A stretch of 64,000 nt of DNA, taken from the NCBI GenBank assembly GCA_032622095.1, contig CP136065.1:213942151-214006150 (forward strand). The letters are read 5' to 3'. This document shows positions 23,058 to 33,890 of this stretch, piece after piece (positions within the stretch are counted from its first letter, which is position 1; each line of letters begins with the position of its first letter). The stretch comes from Siphonodentalium dalli. Lineage: Eukaryota > Mollusca > Scaphopoda > Gadilida > Siphonodentaliidae. Under the pieces are notes generated by a model. It did not search any database and had not been told where the DNA came from. It saw nothing but the letters and a program-made list of their open reading frames with translations. The translations under genes were made by a program, and so were the position numbers.

Positions 23058-23129
23058 TTTAAATTCGCGCAGTACTATTTTTCGCACACTCATCGGTGTG
23101 CGAATTTAAAACTGAGCGAAAAATAGTAC
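23058..23129. other. Interleaved inverted repeats (pseudoknot-like order)
   Basis: TTTAAATTCGC (23058-23068) is complementary to GCGAATTTAAA (23100-23110), and GTACTATTTTTCGC (23072-23085) is complementary to GCGAAAAATAGTAC (23116-23129). The order is a-b-a'-b', so both pairs cannot form as simple nested hairpins. A small hairpin GCACAC-TCATCG-GTGTGC lies in the centre. Confidence 0.8.
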
Positions 23130-23429
23130 GACTCCCAAGTTTAATCTAAACCACAGTCCATATGAAATAAAAGAGTGCTATGTTGCTGAGTTTACGTATA
23201 TTATGAACGGTTGAATAGGCAATACGTCAATACATGTATGCATATATTTATATTCTGCTAACCGCTATCAAGTACAATTCAATCGACAAATCATGGGAAC
23301 ATATAGACATTGTTGAAATGCTTGTATACGAAATACTAATAGTCCAGGTGGCCACAACATTATGATGTACATGTATGTAGTTACTAGTTTATTGTCTACA
23401 CGATGTAAATCCGCCGTGATGGTGTTTAA

Positions 23430-23924
23430 AGGTACGGTTGGCCTTGGCGGTGGGTATCCTGTAAAAATATTTCCACCCGTCAAAAACCACACAAACAGAA
23501 AGAACATCAAAATGTAGACAGACTTTGTCCGTATACAAATAAGAAATATCGCATAAACAGTATGTTATTGTTATATATTTGACTATTGTTTTATGTAAAC
23601 AAAAGCATAAAAAGTTTCTTTTCTGGTGTTTGTTTATATTATGATGGTAAACATAAAGAGCGTTCTTTGTTGGTGAATTCCTGATATGGAACTAATAAAG
23701 AGCGTTTATGCCATTTGTGTGTGATTAGCCAGTAGCATTGTGCTGTCTTCTGTAACGCAATCAGGCTCTTGCTTAGGTAAAATATAGTAGGTCTTTATGG
23801 TAACATGCTGTTTATGCGATGGTCATGATATATATGAACGAAACTGTATGCGTTTTAATGTTTTTCTGTTTACGGTGTTTGGAACAAATATGAATATTTT
23901 CGACAATTAAGGCCTCACGTGCCT
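23430..23924. mobile_element. TTAA-flanked MITE, family 1, copy 2
   Basis: A 495-bp element between TTAA at 23426-23429 and 23925-23928. Its left end AGGTACGGTTGGCCTTGGCGG matches the inverted right end of 2286-2682, so the two copies are in opposite orientation. It holds two AATAAAGAGCGTT words (23655 and 23694) and, at 23892-23899, the uninterrupted GAATATTT that was the hAT target in the third copy. Confidence 0.75.
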
Positions 23925-23925
23925 T

Positions 23926-24364
23926 TAAACGGACATGGATCATTCGACCATAAGGGCGTATAAGATATATTGATAAATACATGTAATATTGATATACCGG
24001 ATTCATATGTCTTGAAAATTACTTGCCATGGTCATAGCCAATTCCCCAGCTGATTTCCCAGCTATTTAAATTTTTTCGCACGGAAGTGAAACAAACGCTC
24101 TTTATTTCTACCTTATAAGGAATACACTAACACATGGCAGAACGCTCTTTTCTGTTCCATGTCGTGCACATGGCTGTTTTTGTTAGGATCCAAACACCGT
24201 GTCCAATGTTGTATTTTTTGTGACTTTGTATGCGTCTTTCTGTGAAATATAATGCCCGTAGAAAGGTAGGTCAAGTATTTATCGACCTATATTTCTATAC
24301 CGGGAACATTCTAAAGCAAATATTATTAGGTGTAATTTGAAGCGCAAACCGCAGAGGCTTTAAT
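23926..24364. repeat. Dispersed repeat, copy 2 of 3
   Basis: Homologous to 1-386 and 45276-45658; directly abuts the TTAA element on its left. It forms the start of the second copy of the segmental duplication. Confidence 0.55.
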
Positions 24365-24820
24365 ACATATCGGAAGTTAACATATTAATTTCTCTTTTGT
24401 AATTGCAAGTACCAAGGACTGCTAGAATAATTAATAATTTTACATGACGAGCACATCACCAAATATATTATTGTTTTAGCTCTAGAGTGGGAGTGTTATT
24501 TGTGTCACACTTCCCCATTATTATATTACAATGAAGAATATTAGAGATAGTGTTATATTTCTGATTGTCAAATGGGACTTGGTTAAAGTAATATAAATCA
24601 TCTCAACTCGACAATATGCCTTTAATCAACATGGAAATTTATTATCAAATATCGAAATGAAAATAGTTATGGCATTTCTTCAGTCACAGAAAATTAATTT
24701 CCCTCTCATGAACTTCAAAAATGATATTGACTGCACACGTTAAACAATTATATTTTCCAGGTACCTGAAAGTGAAACGGTTAAAGATTCTTAGAGATTAA
24801 ATAATGTGCCTAACCCTTTC

Positions 24821-26466
24821 AGTGCCAAGTCCGATTTTGTATCAACCCATATTTCCTTGATAATTTTACAAATTTATTGAGTATAATAATGTGATACATC
24901 GATGGAAAGAGCTCTAGCTCTTTGCTTTTGTTTAGATCCGGATATGGTAAACATAAAGAGCGTTATTTGTTGCTGTTTTCCTGATATGGAAATAATAAAG
25001 AGCGTTTATATAATTTCTGTGTGATTAACCAATAGAATTGTGCTGTGTTATGTAAACAGTAGCAAACCTTCTGTAACACGAACATACTCTTGTTTACGTA
25101 ACATCGTACGTCTTGAGGACAGTATACTATTTACGCGCTGATTATGTGTGGCATATGAGCCGAACTGTATATATTTGGGTGTTCCTTCTGTTGATGGCGA
25201 TTTGAACAAACATGAATATTTTAGGGCCCGACGAAGCTTCGAGATTCGATTCGATTTCGAATCTTACGTTCCGATTCGATTCGATTCGAAAGCGGTCGGG
25301 TGATTCGGGATATTTCGAATCGTTATATACAAGTTCTTTATCAATGGGAATAGACTGCATTATCTCTAAAAAATATTCATATTATCCCCAATACTTAACG
25401 CAAGTCTCCTTCCGCTGCCATCTGTGACCTCCATGGTCCAATGTGTATAGGGTAAGTTGCCCAAAAGCTCACTGCTCGTATATATTGCCCCACCAGTCCC
25501 AATGCTGGTTACTCGTGGAAGGTCTGTGCAACTCGTGCAACATGCAGGTATAGGTCTGTGATGGTTTGCATGTTCATCGCGGTTGTACCATGATCGTAGC
25601 GCACACGGTTTCCTCCACGACATAAAACCAGAAATGTCGCGATACTGAAGTGAATTTCTTGGGGGACATATTTGTATGTCGGTATCTGACATTCTTACCA
25701 GAAAAGCCTATATTGTGTTACTCAGATCAATCAAATAATATCATATTTTTTTAAACTCAAAATTAAAACGATATAAATATATTAAATCAACATTTTGGGC
25801 TCCATCATGCCATCTCCAAATCCGACCAACATCTTTATCCGGGAAATGGAATATATTTGTTAACCATTCAGCTTTCCGACAGACAGGCCCAAGTTGGGAT
25901 ACTATATACATGTATAGTTCTCCGTAATCCCGTTTGCGTATGCGCTATTCCCAAGTCACGATGCGCAATTTTGATATCGCGCGTGCCTGCTGTGCGCGAC
26001 AGGGTGAAGCGTACATGCGCAGAAGAGTTTCCGTTTGCAATGACTCGAATCAGACTCCATTGACTCCAAAGTTCCAAACTGCTTTCTTTCACGAACTTCA
26101 CGCATAGTGCCAGTGGCACAAAATATGAAATGATGTCGTGCCATTCTCATATATTAAACTGTTTTAAACTGTGATTAAATATTGTATTTATATATATCAT
26201 GTCATAGAAATTAAGTTCAATGAACCTTCTTCGTAATCTGAGTTATCTCACTGACGTTATAAAATCATCTGACATTTGCGCCCATTTTTGCTCGTACCCC
26301 CCACCGATCGGTACAGCGAATCTACTAAATGTTTGAAAAAGATTCGATTCGAGATTCGATTCGATTTCGAATCATTATCCCGATTCGATTCGAGATTCGA
26401 TTCGATGTTGAAATTGTCGATTCGTCGGGCCCTAGAATATTTCTGCAACTAACGCCGCCCATGCCT
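24821..26466. mobile_element. Composite: family-1 TTAA element broken by a hAT element
   Basis: The sequence from about 24933 to 25221 and from 26435 to 26466 follows the family-1 element at 23640-23924, including two AATAAAGAGCGTT words. A hAT element separates the two parts. The left end does not match the family-1 end; it reads CCCTTTCAGTGCC after a degenerate TTAA (CTAA), which resembles piggyBac-type ends. The right end abuts the family-2 MITE and both share one TTAA at 26467-26470. The whole block is absent from the gene C copy of the duplication. Confidence 0.65.
25222..26434. mobile_element. hAT-like transposon, 1213 bp, target duplication GAATATTT
   Basis: Exact 8-bp duplications flank it (25214-25221 and 26435-26442). 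The ends are perfect inverted repeats TAGGGCCCGACGAA. Subterminal regions on both sides contain clustered GATTCGATTCG words in both directions, a typical transposase-binding layout. An 8-bp duplication and a TAGGG-type end are characters of the hAT superfamily. A minus-strand frame at 25692-25366 (about 108 codons) has no recognisable catalytic residues, so the element is probably non-autonomous. The empty site is preserved at 23892-23899. Confidence 0.85.
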
Positions 26467-26470
26467 TTAA

Positions 26471-26866
26471 AGGCCCATTTAATTTTCGAACACCCAGATC
26501 ACATATATAAAATATATGCCATATTACAAACCATTTGAAAGAGGAAGCTCCAAAAACTGTGGACATGTTGTTTTTATTGAGGTACCGACATGTTTTCTTT
26601 GATTATCATTGTTTCTGCAAAGTCTATTATTTTCAATGGAAGGGGAGTAACTCTTATTTTGCATTATGTCTGCCAGACGGGGGAAATGTTTATATGATCT
26701 TATCTATTTTATATTATCATGTGGGCAGCTTATGAGACACAGATGTTCCAAATGGTGATAATTAGAGTATTTTAATCATGTTTTATGTCATAGATTGTTA
26801 TTGTTAAAACCGTATATCAAGGCACTATACAATAAATAATCGGTGATTAAAAAATTAAATGGGCCT
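26471..26866. mobile_element. TTAA-flanked MITE, family 2, copy 2
   Basis: 396 bp between TTAA at 26467-26470 and 26867-26870; orthologous in position to 856-1265 within the duplication. Its ends are AGGCCCATTTAATTTTC and the complement of AAAATTAAATGGGCCT. Confidence 0.75.
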
Positions 26867-27094
26867 TTAATAGTTCTACAAATGATTTAATTCTTACCGA
26901 GACACACTTGAGACACAATTGAGACACATGCACATGAAGCAATTAGAAAAAACAACAAAAATCGGTAAGATCATGACGTAAAATGGAAAGAAAATTCGGA
27001 AATCTCGAAAAAACAAACAAACAAAACAGAGACAACTAGATTAAACTCAAAAGTAGAAGAACGTATTAAAACGGACTCTAAACAAATCTGAACT

Positions 27095-27310
27095 ATTAAA
27101 TGCCCAATTAATTTTTTAATCACCGATTATATATTGCATAGTGCCTTGATATACGGTTTTAATAACAATCTATGACATCAAATATGATTAAAAATTTAAA
27201 ATACTCTAATTTATCACCATTTGGAACATCTGTGTCTCGGAAACTGCCCAAATGATAATATAAAATAGATGAGATCATAGAAACATTTCCCCCGTCTTGC
27301 AGCCTTAACA
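27095..27310. mobile_element. Truncated family-2 MITE, inverted
   Basis: The sequence reads as the reverse complement of the right half of the neighbouring family-2 element, from an AATTAATTTTTTAATCACCG-type end through the CCATTTGGAACATCTGTGTC stretch, and stops at CCCCGTCTTGCAG. It is only about half length. Confidence 0.6.
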
Positions 27311-27771
27311 CAGTTAATGGTACTAGAAATCTGTTTTGGTAAATATTTCTGAAAACACACGTAAACACACAGACATCGATCATATGCTAAAAATGGAGAA
27401 TGGGCGAAAATAAAATGTACCATAAAAGAAATGACCCCAGAATAGCAAAAAGGAAATACTCACCTTCTATAGGATGGGATAAAATTCAAGGATATACCAC
27501 GACAATTAATTAATAATACAAAACTCGAAATAGCAGAAATAAACAAGCTTAGAAAAGAAGTGAAATAAAAAAAGAGAGATAATTTTCCTGGGAAAAATAC
27601 CGAATACACGGGAAAGAAATAGTTGATTATGACATGATTGAAGTGGAGTTGATCCGTTCGTAACTAAAGATGATGATGATGATGATGACATCAAGTTATT
27701 AATATATAAGCACTAAACAGTTATATTAGCAGAGTCACATACGTATGTATTCTACCGGGCCGCTGACGTAC

Positions 27772-28057
27772 CAATAATAAGAGATCTTGGCAAACCGATA
27801 TCCCTGACCAGACCTCTCGAGGTTTCACAAGATCCATCCGTGGAATCGAATGAGTACGTACAACAGTTCGGGTCATCACTACAGACTGAAGCGCAGTCAA
27901 TTTCACTCCAAGAATCCTTTACACTCCCTTGGCTAACTGTGTTGCTCAGTGAGTCGGGGTACACGCGAAACAGCTTTCCGGCCAGCATCGTAGAAAACAC
28001 AACCATTGGTAACATGAGTATCAGAGAAACAAGTTTCAACCAGTGATAGAGCGCCAT
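27772..28057 (-). CDS. Gene B, first exon: hydrophobic N-terminus plus PAN/apple-like module
   Basis: A 286-nt exon, the same length as in genes A and C, starting at the conserved ATG (MALYHW) and ending at a GTACGT donor in phase 1. A hydrophobic segment (about residues 8-27) precedes the cysteine module with SDDPNCCTYSFDS and DGSCETSRGLV. The reading frame is intact. The gene as a whole is probably dead, because its lectin exon is deleted out of frame and the middle exon is not found. Relative to gene C, differences concentrate in a short part of the PAN module. An upstream in-frame ATG (at 28153) gives a possible 32-residue extension that is shared in part with gene C. Confidence 0.7.
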
Positions 28058-28246
28058 CGCGCTGCTGGTTGTTCTCAACCCTCCGTTTGCTACCCTAGGA
28101 ATATAAATCTCAGCGAGTTCATCGACCGAATTCGCAGAAGATTCATTGGACACAGACTGGTAGGTTTTTAAAAAGAAAATGCGGAGGGGTGTATTAAATC
28201 GACACGAATGAGACGGATAGCCCTGCCTCCTGTTGTAGGGCGTTTG

Positions 28247-28255
28247 TTATATATA
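28247..28255 (-). promoter_or_regulatory. Candidate TATA box of gene B
   Basis: Minus-strand TATATATAA about 190 bp upstream of the gene B ATG, matching position and flanks of the gene C candidate. Confidence 0.35.
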
Positions 28256-28790
28256 TCGACTATATAATCGCCGCCTTAAACATGGGATAATATTGTGATT
28301 GACATACAACTTTGAGCAATGTACTACACAGAGCATGTATATTGTATATGTTAGGTGACAGCTGACAATCAACAAAACAAATACGAACACAAGGGTTGTA
28401 CATCAAAGATGGCCTCGTTAAGTTTTTTTTTTCTGGTCGAAAATGATTGTTCAAATCATCGTTGTCGCGATCTTACAATTAGAACACTCGGAATGTAATT
28501 GATTGAATTATCCAGCTAGTTGTCTTAAAATGCTTTAGAAATACATGTAGAAAAAACTGAAAGCCACGTATAACTCAATTAAAACATAAATGAACACACG
28601 CGGTTACTGTACTAACGGCCTTAACATTTAAAAAAAAAATATATACAAACTATATATATATATAAGGACTATAAATCACGTAAGAAGAACATCGGACAAA
28701 CTTAGGTTTCGAACGCCATCGCAAGATCGAGATACCATGAATGCAAATATGAATATAACCGTTATAGTCCGGCCGCCAAGTCACAAATGC

Positions 28791-29019
28791 TTGTTTTCGC
28801 GTATAAATTGATTTTTCAGTGGATTCCAGTGGTCTGGAGCACAATTTTGAAGAATCCACCAGCTGACTAGCAACCTGGCAGCCTTGAGGAATTTGAGAAA
28901 TTGGGGGTAAAACCAAATGGCAGTCAAAATAGCCATCCTTGCCACAAAGTGATGACTTCTACTAAAAACGAAGCAGAAAAGCATAGTACAAGCACAATGA
29001 TTATGTTCTTAAGTTCTCG
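28791..29019. other. Non-coding, no recognised feature
   Basis: Short frames only; no domain or repeat recognised. Confidence 0.35.
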
Positions 29020-29414
29020 TTGTGTTATTTCAACCGAGTTTGATGGCGGTATTTCAGTCAAGCTTGTCAATAACAAGTAATCTGCTTAACTGCACTCAAA
29101 GAACTGATGCATGGGGTTTTGAACTGGGATGGAGGATGGTCAAATTGCTGTGCCACCCCCTGTATTTTGGTATACCCGGCCGATTACAAGTCATTTGCCT
29201 CAACTACACCTGATTAATTTCGTTATAATTGAGTTAAGCTGCGTTCCGGATAATCTGCTGATCTGTAACCGCGATGTATTGCTGAACAGGATTTTGAACT
29301 GCTGAACTGTGGTGGAGGTCGGTCAAAGGGAGTTCCATCCCTGTATCGGGATATAACCCATAGCTTACATGTCATTTGCACAACCTACGACAGAATATCT
29401 GCGTTATAATTTAG
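29020..29414. repeat. Satellite-like array of about 170-175 bp units, part 1
   Basis: Units contain the recurring phrases GGGATTTTGAACTGCTGAACT, GGTGGAGGT-GGTCAAA, GGGATATACCCCATCGATTAC and ATTGAGTTAA-CTGCGTTC in fixed order, about 175 bp apart. The same units appear at 30430-30940 and 33445-33890. Mobile elements fill the gaps. Confidence 0.8.
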
Positions 29415-29680
29415 ATGTTCTGTGAATTATCTGAACTGCACATGATGAACTGTAGATGCGGCGATGGTGAAGAAAACGCATTTCATAATTTTTTCCAATG
29501 TCAATTGCATATTATTCCAAGAGTAGACTTGCTGAACAAGCTACTACGATTCAATATTTATTCAGTAAAAACTTTACTATTTGGAGATCCAAGATTATCA
29601 AATTCCAATAATGAAGACATTTTTCAAGGCTGTCCAAATCTTTATAAGAGACACACCCCAGGGTGATAACATACGAAGTT
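29415..29680 (+). mobile_element. Non-LTR retrotransposon relic, C-terminal end
   Basis: The frame reads MNCRCGDGEENAFHNFFQC, a Cys-Cys-His-Cys pattern typical of the region downstream of reverse transcriptase in many LINE proteins, followed by a VDLLNKLLRFNIYSVKTLL stretch and LLFGDPRLSNSNNEDIF. A frameshift after IFQ at about 29620 moves the usual continuation (AVQIFIRDT) into another frame. The rest of the element is absent. It interrupts the satellite-like array. Confidence 0.75.
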
Positions 29681-29779
29681 CAACAGCAGATGATTACTAG
29701 GAAAACCCCAAAAAAACCAGTAAATATAAAAATAATATTTCTGAGTATTAGACACTAGTCATAAACGCTCTATAGGAAC

Positions 29780-30207
29780 TTAGAGCACAATCACATTGTT
29801 GCAATCGTTCCCTGATTTTTGGTAAAGCACACCAATTCCCAAGGCTGGCGAAGGAATAGTTCAATGATAACCCATTGTTAGGCACACTCATAACAGACAA
29901 ATCGCACGGGAGCTTGAAAGTCGGACCAGTCCGTGTTATTTCGGACATATCGATTCACATTCAACGGCGATCAGTTCATGTTAATCAATTTGTTGGGCGT
30001 GGTTAACCGGCTGTTGTGTCCAATTGCGACCAGCGCACTGATTGTGCGTCGTGGTCAAAACACGCTCAACGGCACATATCCAGTTGATTCCATTATGTGG
30101 GATCAATTGTGCTCTAAGTCGGTCAGAGCACGCGAATAGTTCTTTACCAGAATAAATCTCGTCTGCGACTCGATTGATTCTGGTAAAGAACAATTATTGT
30201 GCTCTAA
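29780..30207. mobile_element. Short element with 12-bp inverted ends
   Basis: TTAGAGCACAAT at 29780 and its complement ATTGTGCTCTAA at 30196-30207. An inner hairpin TTCTTTACCAGAAT...ATTCTGGTAAAGAA lies at 30140-30191, and another internal ATTGTGCTCTAA lies near 30107. Non-coding. Target duplication was not resolved. Confidence 0.5.
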
Positions 30208-30429
30208 CCATTACATATTGCACTGTCCTGCCACCTTACCATTGTTAAGTATGGATGAGCACAGTACACTTTAAAGCAACCAGATACTTTCGAACAAGTT
30301 GGGAGAGACTAGCAACAATCAAACTTTAACATTATACACTTTAATACCATATATAATTGTTCAATTGCCATGTTCATTTTTTTTATTTCACTTGATTATC
30401 TGGTGATCGGGAGAGAAGTAGCATATAAG

Positions 30430-30940
30430 TGGCCCGCACTTGTTCTTCAATCCCGGTGCCAAATGTATGTATTCATATGCATATATGGCGAATAAATATG
30501 TTTAAACCAAACATGATGAACTGCTGGACTGAGTTGGAGATCAATCGAATGATGTTCCTTCCTCTTGTTGGAAAAAAAATCGTCCATCGGAGATCATTTG
30601 CACAACCCATGCGCGACTATCTTCATTACAATTGAGTTAAACTGCGTTCAGGTGAATCTGCTGAACTATATCCAATGTACTATTGTACGGGATTTTGAAC
30701 TATTGAACTCGGTGGAGGTTGGTCAAATGATGTTCCCTCTCTGTATTGGGATATACCCCATCGATTACATCTGCATAACCTACACCAATGATCGTCGATA
30801 TAAGTGAGTTAAACTCTGTTCGGGAAATCTGCTGAACTGCACGCGACGAACTGCTGAATGGACATGGCTGTCAATCAAATGGATTCCTCTCCCTGTATGT
30901 GGTTATACTCCATCGATTACATGTCATTTGAACATATTAT
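30430..30940. repeat. Satellite-like array, part 2
   Basis: Three diverged units with the same phrase order as 29020-29414 (GATGAACTGCTG, GGTCAAATGATGTTCCCTC, ATACCCCATCGATTAC, GAGTTAAACT). It breaks off where the palindrome at 30942 starts. Confidence 0.8.
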
Positions 30941-30941
30941 T

Positions 30942-31118
30942 AAGCAATTATTTCATGTGTCTTTTGGGAACAGACAAAATTGTTGTCCCGAGGTATCAGG
31001 AATGACTATCGAACTGTTGCCCAAGGCCGAAGGCCGAGGGCAACAGTTCGATAGTCATTCCTGACACCGAGGGACAACAATTTTGCCTGTTCCCAAAAGA
31101 CACATGCAATAATTGCTT
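30942..31118. other. Near-perfect 177-bp palindrome
   Basis: The arms run from AAGCAATTATT (30942) to AATAATTGCTT (31118) and meet near 31030 in CAAGGCCGAAGGCCGAGGG. Each arm includes GTGTCTTTTGGGAACAG, TTGTTGTCCC and ACTATCGAACTGTTGCCC, with only a few mismatches. CAACAGTTCG words from the arm recur at 33209-33350. It lies next to the inverted-repeat cluster at 31122. Confidence 0.9.
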
Positions 31119-31121
31119 TGT

Positions 31122-33076
31122 AAAACCCCTGTCACACTCAGGCCGGCGCTCTCACTGCGCTGCAAAAGTACCAACATATGAGTAACACGCGGGATGATCG
31201 CCGAAAACTGTCGAAAATTGTCAAACTTTAAAAACAAAGTATGCTCCTATTGCGTTCCTACTTTGTCAATTCTCACGCTCTTGGTGCGTTCAAGTCGCTG
31301 TCATTGTGATGCTAGTACGTTCTCAATAAGTTCGCAAAACGTTCTCTGCGCGGGCGCGGAGAGTATAGATAGCGCCTCCTGCGTTCTCCAGTCATAGTCA
31401 GTTTTTATGTTGTGGGGAAAATACCCAACACTCCGCAATAGATTAGCTGTCCGATTAAACTACTGTCACACTCCGCTGCGATCAGGCCGGCGCTTGTATT
31501 GCGCTGAAAAATAATCAAAGCGCCAAGCAAAGCGCAGTAAGGTATCCAAGAACGTATTGGTGACGCAGTGGACACTGGCTAGGACGGGAGAGGGTCTCCG
31601 TGATCGCCCCAGAGCGCCAGAGCGCCGCGCTTGTTTTGTGAATGCACAAAACAAGCGCAGATGTTCGGCGTTCTGACCAGGCGTAGTACCGTCGCCATGA
31701 CAGCGCAAAGCGTACTAACAACGCAATGACAACGACTTGAACGCATTAAGAGCGTTTGCGGGGCGTGGAGGAAACGCAGTGAGAGCGCGTGAGAGCGTGA
31801 GACTTGACGTGACAAAACAGGAACGCAATGGGTCGTACAAAGAGCGCGATGAAAACGTGATAAGCGGGATAGGAGCATAGCTTGTCACGCGCGCCGCATG
31901 TATAACTGGTGGGGGAGTTTCTCGTTTCGCGTGCTGGCTGACATTATCAATGGGTGTTATATTAGTTTTATTTATAGAATGGGAATTTTTGGGATGATTA
32001 AAAGTCAAACTGCAAGCTGGAGGCCGAGTCCCGTAAAAGGTGCATGTAGTTGGGTAAATTCAATTTCGTTTATTGTGTTAATCAACGTTGATTAATGTTG
32101 ATTTTTGGTTTGTGATAAACTATATGTCAATTACAAATAAAAGAAATTTCTGCAGCCCACTGGGGGTTGTGGTCGGAGACGATCAAGTCGGCCACCGGTT
32201 CGTTAATTAGGTGCTGGTTGTTATTGTTATTTAACGGAATTCTGAGTTGGTCATTCGCAAAACCAATATATTTTACATTCTACAATTCCATTCTTGGGTT
32301 TATAATATATGATCTTGAGCGCGTTACATTTCTGACATTGGTTCTCTTGTTTTAACAGATTGAAAATTTCTGACAATTTTCCGCGCTTCCACTGTGCGTT
32401 ACTCGTATTTTGATACTTTTTCAACTCAAATCAAACGCCAGCCTGATCGCAGCGGAGTGTGACAGTGGTGTGAGCAGACCGCATTTCAAAGTGGGATCGT
32501 ACTGTAAACCTGCTGTAAACGCCGGAAGAACGCCATGTATAACGCTTGGGCGTAAAGCGAGCGCCAGAGTCGCAGTGGCAGCACAATGTGGACGTTCTAT
32601 GAGCGGGAACCAGTCCATAACACCCCATGACAGCGCAGAAAGAGCGCAATACGTTTTGGACAGAGCCTCATTGAGCGTAGTAAGGACGGGAAAGGCACGT
32701 AGTGAGAATTTGCTTAAGCTTACTGTAGTCGCAAAAGACAAGATTAATTCCTTGCTGCCACCACGAGAAGCTAATATGCGCTCTTGCTACGTCCACGTAA
32801 CGCTCACGTCGCTTGCTTGGCGCTTTCCTTTGCGCTGTCACGGCGACAGTACTACGTCCTGGTCAGAACGCCGAGCCTCTGCGCTTGTTTTGTGTATGCA
32901 TAAAACAAGCGCGGCGCTCTGGCACCTATGGGCGACCATGGAGATCCTCGCCCGTTGTAGCCAGTGTCCACTGCGTCACCAATCGGTTCTTGGAGACCTT
33001 AGTGCGTTTAGGTGGGCGCTTTGATACTTTTGCAGCGCAATGAGAGCGCCGGTCTGAGTGTGACAGGGGCTTTACC
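31122..33076. mobile_element. GC-rich inverted-repeat element, rearranged or nested
   Basis: The outer ends are inverted copies: CCCCTGTCACACTCAGGC at 31127 and its complement ending GTGACAGGGG near 33072, each followed by GGCGCTCTCAxTGCGCTGC. A second related pair lies inside (CTGTCACACTCCGCTGCG at 31464 and its complement near 32450-32474). The arms 31515-31710 and 32815-33020 are complementary over about 200 bp. The GCGC-rich text makes long frames on both strands (for example 32410-33024) that mirror each other and are not genes. It looks like two overlapping copies of one non-autonomous family. Confidence 0.65.
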
Positions 33077-33204
33077 CAATACACTTACTTGTATATAATC
33101 AGGTCATTGCTAATTAATCACACTCTTTAATAGTGTTATTTCGAATTATGAGAACTAACTGGTATATACCGGAAATAGCCGAAACGTCACGGAAATTGCA
33201 AACC

Positions 33205-33352
33205 ATGTAACAGTTCGTTCGGGACAGTCAACAGTTCGCTCGGAGCCAGTCAACAGTTCGCTCGGGTCGGGCAACAGTTCACTCGTGACGTCACGAAAGT
33301 TGACCGTGATTGCAAACCGGGCAACAGTTCATTCAGGGCGGGCAACAGTTCG
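33205..33352. repeat. CAACAGTTCG interspersed words
   Basis: Six copies of AACAGTTC[GA] followed by [CT]TCG or similar, at spacings of 20-35 bp, partly with a GGGC prefix. The word is shared with the palindrome arms at 31015 and 31043. Confidence 0.75.
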
Positions 33353-33444
33353 TTGTGGCGTTACGAACGCAAATTTGGGGTTAACCAGTTAATTCTAAAT
33401 CCCAATGATTTACGAAGTAAAACTCTACTATTGGGTAACAAAAT

Positions 33445-33890
33445 CTAATATAGTCGTTATAGTTGAGTTAAGCTATTCAAGAGAATCATCTGAACTGTAT
33501 CCGATGAACAGCTGACCGGGATTTTGAACTGCTGAACTGGGGTGGAGGTAAGTCAAATGGTCTTCCCTCGCAATATATAGGTACACCCCATCAATCCATT
33601 TATTTGCCCAACATCTAATTTAATAGCTTCGTTAAACTGTGTTGGAGAATCTGCTCAATTGTAACTGATGTAATTAACAGCTGAATTGTAACTGATGTAA
33701 TTAACAGCTGAATTGTAACTGATGTAATTAACAGCTGAACGGGATTTTAAACTGCTCAACGGGCATGGTGGTTAGTCAAATGGTGTCCGCTCCTTGTACT
33801 GGGATATAACAAATAGATTACCACACATTTACACGACTACAACCGACCTCTTCGTTAAAATGAGTTAAACTGAGGTTGGGAAATGTACAA
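33445..33890. repeat. Satellite-like array, part 3
   Basis: The array resumes with GTTATAGTTGAGTTAAGC, GATTTTGAACTGCTGAACTG and ATACACCCCATC-type phrases. It contains a small internal triplication of a 29-bp AATTGTAACTGATGTAATTAACAGCTG-like unit at 33657-33735. Confidence 0.8.

Larger units (their letters stand above)
23930..28790. repeat. Segmental duplication, copy 2 (gene B side)
   Basis: Matches about 1-5580. It carries gene B exon 1 and a TATA region nearly identical to that of gene C, plus a copy-specific composite insertion at 24821-26466. Confidence 0.8.

Noticed and set aside
25366-25692. 108-codon minus-strand frame as a hAT transposase
   Set aside because: No DDE-type or zinc-finger signature is visible and it is far too short; kept only as a note under the hAT element.
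32410-33024. 204-codon plus-strand frame, among the longest in the window
   Set aside because: It lies wholly in an inverted-repeat element; mirrored frames appear on the other strand and in the other arm, and no domain is recognisable.
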